Below, piece by piece: positions 34,841 through 44,298 of a stretch of DNA of 64,000 nucleotides (position 1 is the stretch's first letter; every line of letters starts with the position of its first letter). The position numbers and the translations under genes were made by a program. Source of the stretch: Flavobacteriaceae bacterium UBA3356 (lineage in GTDB: Bacteria; Bacteroidota; Bacteroidia; Flavobacteriales; Flavobacteriaceae); contig DEQW01000006.1 of assembly GCA_002360635.1 (NCBI GenBank), positions 26,019 to 90,018 on the forward strand, written 5' to 3'. Below the pieces are notes generated by a model, which was not told where the DNA came from, made no database searches, and worked only from the letters and a program-made list of their open reading frames with translations.

Positions 34841-36982
34841 TTAAAAGTTTTTATGTTTTTTTGATGCAGGTAACGATACTTTAAATGTTGTGCCTTTTCC
34901 CTCTTCCGTTTTAACGGTAATTCTACCTCCATGGGCCTTTACAATATCATAGCTCATACTTAGCCCCAGGCCGGTTCCTTGCCCAGTGGGTTTTGTAGTA
35001 AAAAAAGGCTGAAATATTTTATCTACGACCTCTTTGGGTATACCGTTGCCGTTGTCTTTTATTGAAATATTCACTCTCTCCTTTAACCTTTTAGTGCCAA
35101 TTGAAACCGTAGGCTGATAATCATTTTCTGTTGTTGAGTTTTTTCTTTCGTTAAAAGCACTTCGACTGCGCTCAACACAGGCATAAAAAGCATTTGTAAT
35201 TAAATTTAAAATTACACGCCCCATATCTTGTGGAATCACCTGCACAAGACCAATGTTTTCATCAAAATTGGTTTCTAGGTTTGCGTTGAAATTTTTATCC
35301 TTTGCCCGTAAGCCGTGATAGGCTAAACGCAGGTATTCGTCTGCCAATTTGTTTATATCTGTTGGTTCTTTTTCGGCAGTGCTTGTTCTGCTATGTTGCA
35401 ACATTCCTTTTACAATGGTATCGGCACGTTTGCCGTGGTGATTTATTTTCTCAAGGTTTTGTTTTATATCGTTTACAATAAGCTTTACCTCTTCTAGGTT
35501 ACCTTTTGCCAATTCCTCATTCATTTCTTCTAGTAGCTCGTTACTTACTTCAGAAAAATTATTGACAAAATTCAAAGGGTTTTGTATTTCGTGAGCAATC
35601 CCCGCTGTGAGCTCTCCAAGACTTGCCATTTTTTCAGATTGAATAAGTTGTGCTTGAGTTGCTTTAAGGTCGTTTAAAGAGTTTTTTAGTTTTTGGTTTG
35701 CCTCTTCTAATGCATTTTGTTTTTGGGCTAGTTCTAAATTAAGGTTAGCCAAAGCTTTTCTTTTTTTCCGAATATTGTTAATGGTGAAATACATTCCAAA
35801 AAGTATAACGGCTAAAAGTATCGCAATGCCTATGTACAGAAATTGTATTTTTCGTTGACGGCTTATAGTCGCCACCTGCTCTTCTATGGTTTCATCTTTT
35901 TTAGCAGTTTCGTATTTTATTTGAAGTTCAGACTCCAACTGCTGTATGGTCTGCTCCATATTCCTGAAACGTGCGCTAGAAAATAACCGTTCATATTCTA
36001 ATGCTTTTTCAAATTGACCTAGAGCTGCGTAACTATCTGAAGCGTGCATATAGTTTTCAAAAAGGTTACGGGTGTTACCTGTACTTTTCATGATGTTGAT
36101 GGCTTCTAATGTATACGGTAAAGATGCTTTATAATTCTCTTGTAAACGGTACACGTGGCCTATGTTCGCCAAGGCCGGAATTATGCCTCTGGTATTTTTA
36201 TTTTCCTTGGCTATTTGGTAGCCTTTTTGGTATTCGGCAATAGCATCATCGTACCGCTCCATATATTTATAAATATTACCTCGTGTATTGTAATTTGGGG
36301 TAATGTCCCTTTCCTTTTTGCCCGCGCCTTTTAGCACTGAAATTGCTTTATTGATTTCTTCAAGTGCTTTATCATATTGTCCCAATATCAATAGATTATC
36401 AGCTTTATAGCGATAACTAATGGCTAATTCTTCAGGTACGTTCAGTTCTTTTTGAATATCAATCGCTTTTTGGCAGTAATCTGCACCTTCTTGATATTTT
36501 TCCTGATAATATAATAGATCGCACAAACGGGTATAGCTTTTGGCAATACCATTACGGTCATTTGTTTTCTCAAATAATTTAAGAGCTTTAAAGTCTTGCT
36601 CCATTGCCTTGCTATACTCACCCATCTGTTTGAAGGCATCTTCCATTTCAAGATAAGTCTCTGCCTGTAGCTTATTTAAATTTAGTTTGGCATAGAGCAC
36701 ATTCGCTTCTTTTAAATAATACAGTGTAGAGTCGTTAGTAAGGTTTGTTTTGTGCCAACTGGCTAGGTTACGGTAGGAGGCCGCCAATTGCTTTGTGTTA
36801 TTTTCCTTTTTTGAAAGCCGAACCGCTAAGTGGGCATTTTTATAAACGGAAGCAGAATCCTGTATGTGTGATTCTAAACTATTGGTAACACCAATAACCA
36901 ACGTATCTAAATTACTTTGGTTTTGACCAAAACCAATCCAGAAAGAAAATAAAAGTGATATGGTTAACAGTACCGTTTTCAA
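34841..36982 (-). CDS. TPR histidine kinase with signal peptide
   Basis: 713 residues. Signal peptide (MKTVLLTISLLFSFWIGFGQ), periplasmic TPR array (about 45-345), TM (about 381-401), coiled coil, HisKA with His about 465 (GIAHEIQNP), HATPase with NAFYA, DNGNGIP and GTGLGLS. The ATPase domain carries an insertion 'CVERSRSAF' after NAFYA, coded by a flavobacterial repeat cttcgactgcgctcaa (35160-35175), absent from the paralogous kinase downstream of FIST. Likely senses an envelope signal via protein-protein contacts. Confidence 0.93.
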   Translation of the reverse strand: MKTVLLTISLLFSFWIGFGQNQSNLDTLVIGVTNSLESHIQDSASVYKNAHLAVRLSKKENNTKQLAASYRNLASWHKTNLTNDSTLYYLKEANVLYAKLNLNKLQAETYLEMEDAFKQMGEYSKAMEQDFKALKLFEKTNDRNGIAKSYTRLCDLLYYQEKYQEGADYCQKAIDIQKELNVPEELAISYRYKADNLLILGQYDKALEEINKAISVLKGAGKKERDITPNYNTRGNIYKYMERYDDAIAEYQKGYQIAKENKNTRGIIPALANIGHVYRLQENYKASLPYTLEAINIMKSTGNTRNLFENYMHASDSYAALGQFEKALEYERLFSSARFRNMEQTIQQLESELQIKYETAKKDETIEEQVATISRQRKIQFLYIGIAILLAVILFGMYFTINNIRKKRKALANLNLELAQKQNALEEANQKLKNSLNDLKATQAQLIQSEKMASLGELTAGIAHEIQNPLNFVNNFSEVSNELLEEMNEELAKGNLEEVKLIVNDIKQNLEKINHHGKRADTIVKGMLQHSRTSTAEKEPTDINKLADEYLRLAYHGLRAKDKNFNANLETNFDENIGLVQVIPQDMGRVILNLITNAFYACVERSRSAFNERKNSTTENDYQPTVSIGTKRLKERVNISIKDNGNGIPKEVVDKIFQPFFTTKPTGQGTGLGLSMSYDIVKAHGGRITVKTEEGKGTTFKVSLPASKKHKNF

Positions 36983-37101
36983 TGTATTAATTTGATTGTT
37001 AGTTAATTATAAATATAGTTAATCTTTTAATAGGTACCCATGAAAACCTATGCTTACTTTTCGGTTTAAAATGTGCTCGATTAGTACTTTTTATGGGTTG
37101 A

Positions 37102-38733
37102 TCAATTCTTATACTTTTTCGTATTAATCGGGATTACCAGGCTAAATTCTGTTCCTATTCCTTCTTGTGTTTCTACTATTAAATCCCCTCCATGTGCTTT
37201 TACAATATCGTAGCTTAAGCTCAATCCCAACCCTGTACCCTGCCCTGTTGGTTTAGTGGTAAAAAAGGGTTGAAATATTTTATCCACAACGTGTTTGGGC
37301 ATACCAATGCCGTTGTCTTTTACCGATATACTTACTTTATCTTTTAGTTTTCTGGTACTGATTGAAACTATAGGTTCGTAATCCAAATCTACACACTCCT
37401 TTACCGAAGCTTCGGAAACTGCGTAAAAGGCATTGGTAATTACATTTAAAATAACGCGGCCTATATCTTGTGGGACGATTTCTATTTTTCCGATAGAAGT
37501 ATCATAATCAGTTTTTATTGTTGCATTAAAATTTTTGTCTTTGGCTCTTAGGCCATGATAGGCCAACCGTATGTACTCATCTGCCAAAACATTGATGTCT
37601 GTAGGTGTTTTTTCACCTGTATTACTTCGGCTATGTTGCAGCATACCTTTCACTATGCCATCGGCGCGTTTGCCGTGATGGTTTATTTTTTCAAGGTTCT
37701 GAATCACATCTTTGGCTATAAAGTTTACTTCTTCCGTATCGCCTTTTGCCAATTCATCAAGCATTTCTTGTAATAGCTCTTTACTTACTTCAGAAAAATT
37801 ATTGACGAAGTTTAACGGATTCTGAATCTCATGTGCAATACCTGCCGTGAGTTCTCCTAAACTTGCCATCTTTTCCGATTGAATCAATTGCGATTGCGTA
37901 GCTTTTAGTTCTATCAGTGTTTTTTCTAAGGTCTCTTTTTCCTTTCTCAAGTTTTCGGCCTGCTCTTCTGCTTTTGCTATATCCATAAAGCGACGGTACG
38001 CGAGGTCAAATACGTTTCTAAATCGCTTTAGTATTTCTAATTGCTCTTGCGTAATGGAATTATAGGTAGAAATACCTAAATGTCCCTCCCCTATAGAATA
38101 CAGATAAAAACATACCGAACGAGCTTTTAATAACTTTTCATCAAAACTTGAAATAGTCGTTTTTCGCCAGTCCATCCAATCTTCAAAATCTTTCCCTATT
38201 ATTTCTTTTTGGTATAAAGCATCATGAGAGGCGTCCAACTCATCATACAGGTTTTGTATAATGGGCGAGGTTTCATAGCGTGATTCTTTAAATATTTCGG
38301 CACTGCCTTCCGTATAGACACAAATAAGATATAGCTCGTTTTCGCCAAGGTTTATCACTACTTGTGCATTGCGGGTATTGGTAAACCCCAAAAGAAGCAG
38401 TTCGTTATATAATGATTCTGCCACTTTAATAAGCTCATCAGATGTACGGATGGTCAATGCCACGGCGCGCATTCGTTCTAAGGCAGCCTCTATTTCCAGT
38501 TCCTTGTTTTGGGTTTCAACAGCCTTTCTTTTTTTCTCTAGCTCTTCAATGGTTTCTTCTAACAGGATGGCAGTGGTACGCTTTACCTTTTCGGTACGTT
38601 CCAGTTTAAATTCTGAAATAGTCAAGTCACGGTCCGTATCTTTGGCCGCTTTAATTAGAGTGCTCTTATCTGCTTCGGAAAGATGTCCCGACTGCTCTAT
38701 AAAATCCAGTATTTTTTGAAGATGCTGGTTCAT
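37102..38733 (-). CDS. soluble histidine kinase with GAF-like sensor
   Basis: 543 residues. N-terminal helices and coiled coil (about 30-80), a GAF-like region (about 90-260: ERMRAVALTIRTSDELIKVAESLYNEL), coiled coil, HisKA with His about 301 (GIAHEIQNP) and HATPase (NAFYAV, DNGIGMP, GTGLGLSL). Kinase core is highly similar to the TPR kinase, so both arose by duplication. Start at 38733 overlaps the FIST stop by 4 bp (ATGA), which makes the FIST proteins its probable sensory partners. Confidence 0.92.
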   Translation of the reverse strand: MNQHLQKILDFIEQSGHLSEADKSTLIKAAKDTDRDLTISEFKLERTEKVKRTTAILLEETIEELEKKRKAVETQNKELEIEAALERMRAVALTIRTSDELIKVAESLYNELLLLGFTNTRNAQVVINLGENELYLICVYTEGSAEIFKESRYETSPIIQNLYDELDASHDALYQKEIIGKDFEDWMDWRKTTISSFDEKLLKARSVCFYLYSIGEGHLGISTYNSITQEQLEILKRFRNVFDLAYRRFMDIAKAEEQAENLRKEKETLEKTLIELKATQSQLIQSEKMASLGELTAGIAHEIQNPLNFVNNFSEVSKELLQEMLDELAKGDTEEVNFIAKDVIQNLEKINHHGKRADGIVKGMLQHSRSNTGEKTPTDINVLADEYIRLAYHGLRAKDKNFNATIKTDYDTSIGKIEIVPQDIGRVILNVITNAFYAVSEASVKECVDLDYEPIVSISTRKLKDKVSISVKDNGIGMPKHVVDKIFQPFFTTKPTGQGTGLGLSLSYDIVKAHGGDLIVETQEGIGTEFSLVIPINTKKYKN

Positions 38734-39890
38734 TCTTTTTCTTTTAAAGCTACCCAACAACAGGCACCAGAATGATATTCCTGCTTTCCTCCTGGGGCTC
38801 TACCATATTCTCCATACGTGAAAAAACCTGCCATCGGGACATTCCACAAGTCGGCCAACCCTTCATTTTCAACCGAAACCAATGGTCCTAAAACCGGTGG
38901 CCTACCGGCGCAAGAAAAAATAAGCAACGCATCGGCATCGGTTACTTTTTCATCTTTAAGTTTACTCGCTCGATCGATGATTTCTTCAGCAATATCTAAA
39001 TCTGGCGGCATGGTAAACCATAACTCCGTTCCTTCTTTTATTTCCGTATCCATGACAAGTGCTTGCTCTGTTTGATCAACGCGCAACGGACTCCGTAAGG
39101 CATTTTCGCCCGAAGCCCTTTTTACAATAAATGGGTAGTAGATGGATAAATCTTTAAACATATCGAAATTTTCATCTCCCAGTCTTTCGGTCTCACCAAG
39201 GTATTTATAATACATTTCGACGGCAGGTTTGTCATCAACGGTATAGAGCAGGTTGCCTTTGCTCTTGGTTACTTTTCTAGATATCCCCATCGGTTTCCAT
39301 CCAGTGATGGCCATTCCACTAAGTGAAACCCTGTCAGCATTGAGAACAAGTGCTGCCATACCCAAATCAGTTTCTTCGCTATTGGTAAATATGAAAGAAC
39401 CTGAAAATGTCCAGTCGTCACCGGCCATACCACCAAAGTATATTCGATCGGGGCCAAAAGCTTCGTTAATGTTCTTAATAAAGGGCTCCCCATCAAAATA
39501 TTCACCCTCAACAGTCATCCCTGTGCTATAAAGGATAAAGGATGGATTACTGAAATGGCCTAAGGCATCTTCTGCTAGTTTTGAAACAGTTTTCTCCACG
39601 TTACTATCCCGGATGTTTTCATAAAAGATTTTGTAATGCTCTTTTGATAAGTCTAAAAGCAACATAGCAATTTCTCCCTCGGTTTGATGGCCATTGGTAA
39701 ACTCACCGCAAGAAGTTGCACCAAATACATCAATATTTTTTGAATCCAATAATTGGCAAATCGCTTTTCTATCCTGCTTAATAGAGATGAAAATGATGGC
39801 CAAGGTTGGTTTAAATGTTTCATCAATTACTTGTTCCAAAGATTTTTGGATATCAGCGACAGATGTACCGTGAATTGATTTAGCTTTCAT
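38730..39890 (-). CDS. FIST domain sensor protein (copy 2)
   Basis: 386 residues, soluble. FIST-N (about 25-210: LAIIFISIKQDRKAICQLL, FGATSCGEF, FGGMAGDDW) followed by FIST-C (about 215-375: GWKPMGISRKVTKSKGN, ALLIFSCAGRPPVLG, FFTYGEYG, CCWVALKE). FIST modules are input domains thought to bind small ligands such as amino acids, and heme-containing members (NosP type) sense NO. No transmitter of its own; start and end overlap both neighbours by 4 bp. Start at 39890 chosen over 39923 for that coupling. Confidence 0.93.
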   Translation of the reverse strand: MKAKSIHGTSVADIQKSLEQVIDETFKPTLAIIFISIKQDRKAICQLLDSKNIDVFGATSCGEFTNGHQTEGEIAMLLLDLSKEHYKIFYENIRDSNVEKTVSKLAEDALGHFSNPSFILYSTGMTVEGEYFDGEPFIKNINEAFGPDRIYFGGMAGDDWTFSGSFIFTNSEETDLGMAALVLNADRVSLSGMAITGWKPMGISRKVTKSKGNLLYTVDDKPAVEMYYKYLGETERLGDENFDMFKDLSIYYPFIVKRASGENALRSPLRVDQTEQALVMDTEIKEGTELWFTMPPDLDIAEEIIDRASKLKDEKVTDADALLIFSCAGRPPVLGPLVSVENEGLADLWNVPMAGFFTYGEYGRAPGGKQEYHSGACCWVALKEKE

Positions 39891-41056
39891 ATTAATTTTT
39901 CTTTTAATGCCACCACGCAGCAAGCATTGTTATGGAATTCATTTTTCCCAAGTTTTGATTTTCCATATTCACCGTAGGTAAAAAAGCCAACCAGGGGCGC
40001 ATTCCAAACTTGTTGTACTTGCTCTATTTCTTCTTTCATTAAAACCCCAAATGATAAATGTCTGCTCACGCAAGAAAACATGATTAAGGCATCGGCTTGT
40101 TGCTGTGCGTCGTCTTTAATACTCTCACATTCTGCAACAACAGTTTCAATGGAATCAAAATCTGGTGGTAACGAAAATTTTATTTTTGATCCTTGCGGTA
40201 CACTTCCTGTACAAATTAGCGAACGGTCTTCTCTATTGGCAAACCTTGTTGCCCGTATAACAGAATCTCCATTTTCTCGTTCCAGTTGCAACGGATAATA
40301 CCAGGAGTTTAAAAATGTTACAATTTCCTTATCTTCATCGTGCTTTACATCAACACCAAGGTATTTCATTAACATATCCAAAGCTGGTTTATCGTCTATG
40401 GTATATACAATATTCCCTTTGCTTTTAGTGACTGTTTTTGCAGTACCAATGGCTTTCCAACCACACGAGGCGATGCCTCTAACGTCTATTTTATCTTCAT
40501 CAATAATGAGTGCTATCAAGGCATTGTCCCTACTCTTTCCATTGGTAAAAACAAGTGGTTTTTCGGCAACCAAATCGTCCCCAGCCATCCCTCCAAATAT
40601 TGTCACTTCTCTATCTGTTTGCGAGCCAGATTTTGCAAACCCTTCTGAAACTCCCTCTATAATTTGATCGCCATCTAAAAACACGCCCCCTGTTGCTATT
40701 ATTAAAGCGGGGTTAGTAAAAGTTTCGGTTGCTATTACACCTAGTTTTTTTGCTGTCTTGAAAGTATCCTCCCTAGTTGTTTCCAGAAATTCCAGTTTAA
40801 AATACGCTGGATTTATATCGAGTAGCAACACCACTACACTGCCCTCTTCTATGTCACCATCTATAAATTCGCCAGAGGTAGTGGCCCCGAAAATGGCAAT
40901 TCCTTTTGTATCAAAAATAGCACAGACCGCCTCCCTATCTTGTTGTATAGAAAGAAACACAATCGCCAACGTTGGTGTAAAACCATCGGAAGTTACCGCA
41001 TCAATTTCCTTGATTATGGCTTCGGTTGAAGTTGCTTTTATTGATTTTGATCTCAT
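39887..41056 (-). CDS. FIST domain sensor protein (copy 1)
   Basis: 389 residues. Same architecture as the next gene, with FIST-N (LAIVFLSIQQDREAVCAIF, FGATTSGEF, FGGMAGDD) and FIST-C (GWKAIGTAKTVTKSKGN, ALIMFSCVSRHLSFG, FFTYGEYG, CCVVALKE). The pair is a tandem duplication that has diverged substantially. First gene of the presumed eight-gene signalling operon. No clear -7 element was found upstream. Confidence 0.93.
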   Translation of the reverse strand: MRSKSIKATSTEAIIKEIDAVTSDGFTPTLAIVFLSIQQDREAVCAIFDTKGIAIFGATTSGEFIDGDIEEGSVVVLLLDINPAYFKLEFLETTREDTFKTAKKLGVIATETFTNPALIIATGGVFLDGDQIIEGVSEGFAKSGSQTDREVTIFGGMAGDDLVAEKPLVFTNGKSRDNALIALIIDEDKIDVRGIASCGWKAIGTAKTVTKSKGNIVYTIDDKPALDMLMKYLGVDVKHDEDKEIVTFLNSWYYPLQLERENGDSVIRATRFANREDRSLICTGSVPQGSKIKFSLPPDFDSIETVVAECESIKDDAQQQADALIMFSCVSRHLSFGVLMKEEIEQVQQVWNAPLVGFFTYGEYGKSKLGKNEFHNNACCVVALKEKLI

Positions 41057-41967
41057 TTTTATATAATACTCCTGTTTCCGGTCTATACCGGGTGTTATTA
41101 AAAATACTATTGGGGAAAACGTGTTTGAGGAGCTTGTTAAAGTTAGTTAATTAAGTAATAGCTTGTTACTCCCTTTGGACAAAGTGGGATAAAATCTTTC
41201 CGAAGGGGGCGAAATGCTTACCGAAGCAAACCAATACACTTGTCCTTTTCCGCTGCTTCCCCTTCCCAGTTTTTAGCTGAAACAGTAGCATACACCCAAA
41301 TAAAAAGAGTGAAGAAATACATAAAAGGAAAATACAATAACCCCACACGAATCGATATTAAAAACCGGGTTATCTAGTGGTTTTCTTCGACTTTACCCCT
41401 AGTTTCCTTCGACTTTTATACGTAAAATGGGGGCTCATGTCGAACAAAAGTCGAAGAACACTCGAAGAAAACTGGGATAAAACCCAAAGGAAGCTTGGTT
41501 GTGGTGTGTGTAAAAACTGGGGGAAATATTATTTTAAGCTTAATAATTTATATGTTCATTTTTTCCAAATCCAATGTTAGGTAAGCCTTGCCTACTTACC
41601 AATAGATAAATTCTTGTTTTAAAATTTCTGGTTTTGGCCTATCGAAACGGTATCGTAAAATTTGAAATGAGTGTGCCGTTAAGAATTTTAGGCTGTTTGA
41701 GCATTCCTAAGCGTTCACCCGAGCAAAATTAGAAAAGCGAGTTCCTAAAATTTAGGCACCGAATGATGAATTTAGATACCGTTTCGTAAGCCTAGATTTT
41801 TTGGCTTGTTTTATCCTGAACTTGTCGAAGGGTCTTTCATCAATGGAAAAAAGTAATATATAAATCATGTAGCTTAAACAACAAAAATCACCCTACCCAT
41901 TTGCAAATTAGGACCATACCTATTATATCAGCCGTTACCCTTTATATAATCTAACTAACTTAACCGT
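41057..41967. other. 0.9-kb intergenic region with inverted repeats
   Basis: Two small open frames (60 and 67 codons) look accidental. Contains inverted repeat cttcgactttt (41407-41417) / aaaagtcgaag (41446-41456), the nested palindrome 41643-41786 and the flavobacterial repeat tcctgaacttgtcgaaggg (41814-41832). No RNA gene recognised. Confidence 0.55.
41643..41786. repeat. nested 144-bp imperfect palindrome
   Basis: Outer arms cgaaacggtatc (41643-41654) / gataccgtttcg (41775-41786), 12 bp perfect. Inside: gtgcc (41673-41677) / ggcac (41755-41759) and aattttagg (41684-41692) / cctaaaatt (41744-41752). One long cruciform or hairpin; no transposase. Could be a MITE-like repeat or a structured leader for the DUF6266 gene downstream. 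Confidence 0.65.
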
Positions 41968-42618
41968 ATGGGAACACTACAAAATGGCCTCATGGGAGGC
42001 TTCTCTGGGAAAGTAGGTCCGGTCGTGGGCGCTACTTGGCGAAACAAGAACATTATACGCTCGGCACCGCAACTTTCTAACAAACCACGAAGCCAAGCAC
42101 AATTGAGCAACCAAAGTAACTTTGGGCTGGTAAGTACCTTTTTGGTAAAGTACCGCTCATTTATCAACGCCTATTTTATACCCGATGCAGACTGCAAAGC
42201 GGCTTATGGCAGTGCGATGTCCTACCATAGGAAGCACGCTAACATACAACAAGACGGACTGTATTACATGAACTATCCCAAAGTACTCATAAGCAAAGGC
42301 ACGTTACCTGGGGTGTTGGGCATAACGCTTACATCTTTACCCAATAATGGTTTACAACTCACTTGGGAGGATAACAGCGAACAAACCCTCGCTGCCCCAA
42401 ACGATTTACTCACCGTAGCCACATACGCCCCAGCGTTACATACCTTTTATTTTTTTGGAGCCTGTGCCGAACGTCAAGATACCACCGTACAACTTACGAT
42501 ACCCGCTGGTTTTACCGAACAAAACCTACAGCTTTGGGCGACCTTTACCGACCAAGCAGCACACCCTACCGCAGCGACAAGTTGTTATGTTGGGGAAGTG
42601 AATGGGGTAAGGAATTGA
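41968..42618 (+). CDS. DUF6266 family protein (chromosomal copy)
   Basis: 216 residues. Opens MGTLQNGLMGGFSGKVGPVVGATWRNKNIIRSAP, the DUF6266 signature, then QSNFGLVSTFLVKYRSFINAYF and a beta-rich C-terminus with LTWEDNS. About the same length and layout as the element copy at 25632, with low identity. Function unknown. Starts after the palindromic intergenic region. Confidence 0.85.
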   Translation: MGTLQNGLMGGFSGKVGPVVGATWRNKNIIRSAPQLSNKPRSQAQLSNQSNFGLVSTFLVKYRSFINAYFIPDADCKAAYGSAMSYHRKHANIQQDGLYYMNYPKVLISKGTLPGVLGITLTSLPNNGLQLTWEDNSEQTLAAPNDLLTVATYAPALHTFYFFGACAERQDTTVQLTIPAGFTEQNLQLWATFTDQAAHPTAATSCYVGEVNGVRN

Positions 42619-42723
42619 AATATTTGGGTATATTTGGGAGAAGTTACCTCACCTGTTATAAAATATAAATACAATTGCGTTTATACGCATCTTGTGCTTA
42701 ATTTAAAGAAACCGATGATAAAC

Positions 42724-43215
42724 ATGAAAATCATACTGAAAATCTCAATATTGCTATTGATAACCTGTTGCTCATTGAACAAAGTTATGGGACAAGAAGA
42801 GTCTTCATACAAAATGACTTTGGTTAAGGTCATTGATGAAGAACAGGAAAACGCGGTCACGGTTATTCTTAAAGTTTCACCAACAATTGAGGATTTTAAG
42901 TTGATAATTAGTGGACGGGCAGAATATTCATTCGGACGAAAAAGTATCAAAACTGATATACAGAAAGATCCGAACATTCAAATAATAGTTTACGGAGACG
43001 ACTTTGCTACAAAAAATCCCAAACTATCGAATCTATTAAATGAAGATTTCGAAATGGGAGACGAAGATTTCCTTTTAGTGTTTAAGATTTTTAATATCAA
43101 AGGGAAAAATTTAGCAGAAAGTTATTTTAAGTATGGACTATGGGAGAGTAACAACTCTGAGATAAGAAATGAACAGACATTTTTCTTCAATAAAAAGAAA
43201 ATAATAAAAAACTAA
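42724..43215 (+). CDS. secreted protein of unknown function
   Basis: 163 residues with a signal peptide (MKIILKISILLLITCCSLNKVMGQ; the CCS may also serve lipoprotein processing). The mature part is acidic and beta-rich, with no recognised domain. Start could also be 42715. The stop codon directly abuts the attC-like palindrome at 43216, as in integron cassettes. Confidence 0.6.
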   Translation: MKIILKISILLLITCCSLNKVMGQEESSYKMTLVKVIDEEQENAVTVILKVSPTIEDFKLIISGRAEYSFGRKSIKTDIQKDPNIQIIVYGDDFATKNPKLSNLLNEDFEMGDEDFLLVFKIFNIKGKNLAESYFKYGLWESNNSEIRNEQTFFFNKKKIIKN

Positions 43216-43347
43216 GCACAACATCGGCTATAGCAAATGCGGGCTGACTGCTTAAAAATGAAGATATTGCAACTAAACAACATTCGGTCTGGCGGATAAA
43301 AATCCGGCTTCAAAATCCCGCACTTGCCATAGCCAGAACCGTTAGGT
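43216..43347. repeat. attC-like imperfect palindrome
   Basis: Arms of 18 bp at 43226-43243 and 43317-43334 pair at 16 of 18 positions, with bases left extrahelical. Outside are gcacaac (43216-43222) and gttaggt (43341-43347); the latter matches the attC R' consensus GTTRRRY, the former only partly the R'' consensus RYYYAAC. An inner CGGAT/ATCCG hairpin is present. Length 132 bp is within the attC range. No integron integrase in the window. Confidence 0.5.
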
Positions 43348-43367
43348 ACAATTAAAAAAAAAAGCAA

Positions 43368-44201
43368 ATGAAAAAGTTAATCTTACTGCTATTATTTATT
43401 TCAATAACAATATCATATTCTCAAAACAAAAAAACAGAACGAATACTAGAAGAAGGAAAATTGCTTTTTAGGTTAGAAAAAGGTTCTTGGCACGGAACAG
43501 ATGATATGCTTTCAAGATTTAAAGCGAAAAAGGATTCAATTGGCGGATATTTATCTTACCAAACAGAAAGCAATCTGATAAATACAATCTTTTTTAGCAA
43601 ATTTGATTCGGAAAAAATTTTGGTGCGTTATACTTTTGATAGTTTACCAAAAGTAAAGCCTATTAAAATCGATACTATAAATAATGTTGCCTCTGAATTA
43701 GAGAAAAGTTTGATTTTGATAAGACAAGATGCAAGAAGCAGAACGATATCGAATAAAGATGGATTTTTTACATTTTATGAAAATACAGCATTAAACTTTA
43801 TTCCGGTAATTAATGGAAGAGGACGGAATGTATTTATATTGACAGGACCACAAGTTGGTGGTGTTGTATTGATTGGTAATGATTACAAATTAAGTTATGA
43901 CAAAAATAACAGGTTTGATGAAAAAATGAAGATTCATAATACGATATTACAGTTTCAGTATAATTCTGGCAATAAAGAAAATCCTACTGTTGAAACAATT
44001 CATTCACACGTAGTAACGGAGTACATCTCTTCAACCGATATATGTACTTTACTTTTATATAAAGATTATGTGGAATGGAATCAACATATCGTAATTAGCA
44101 AAAAGAAAGTTTCGATCTTTAATTTAGAAAAGGAATCCTTATTTACGATGAAAAGAAAAGCTTGGGAAAAGATAGCGGAACATCAGAATAAGAAAAATTA
44201 A
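43368..44201 (+). CDS. secreted protein of unknown function
   Basis: 277 residues, signal peptide MKKLILLLLFISITISYSQ, then a mature domain of mixed character with no recognised motif. The gene starts 20 bp after the attC-like palindrome and would be the body of a cassette if that reading is right. No homology recognised by eye. Confidence 0.65.
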   Translation: MKKLILLLLFISITISYSQNKKTERILEEGKLLFRLEKGSWHGTDDMLSRFKAKKDSIGGYLSYQTESNLINTIFFSKFDSEKILVRYTFDSLPKVKPIKIDTINNVASELEKSLILIRQDARSRTISNKDGFFTFYENTALNFIPVINGRGRNVFILTGPQVGGVVLIGNDYKLSYDKNNRFDEKMKIHNTILQFQYNSGNKENPTVETIHSHVVTEYISSTDICTLLLYKDYVEWNQHIVISKKKVSIFNLEKESLFTMKRKAWEKIAEHQNKKN

Positions 44202-44298
44202 AATTAGAGTTTTATAAAACTAAATAGTGGTTGCCCTTTTTCAATACAACTATTGTTAAAGAATACGGATATATAAGATTACTCAAAACCAAAAAAAA

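Noticed and set aside
41166..41580. 60- and 67-codon ORFs in the intergenic region
   Set aside because: Low-complexity translations overlapping inverted repeats; no support.
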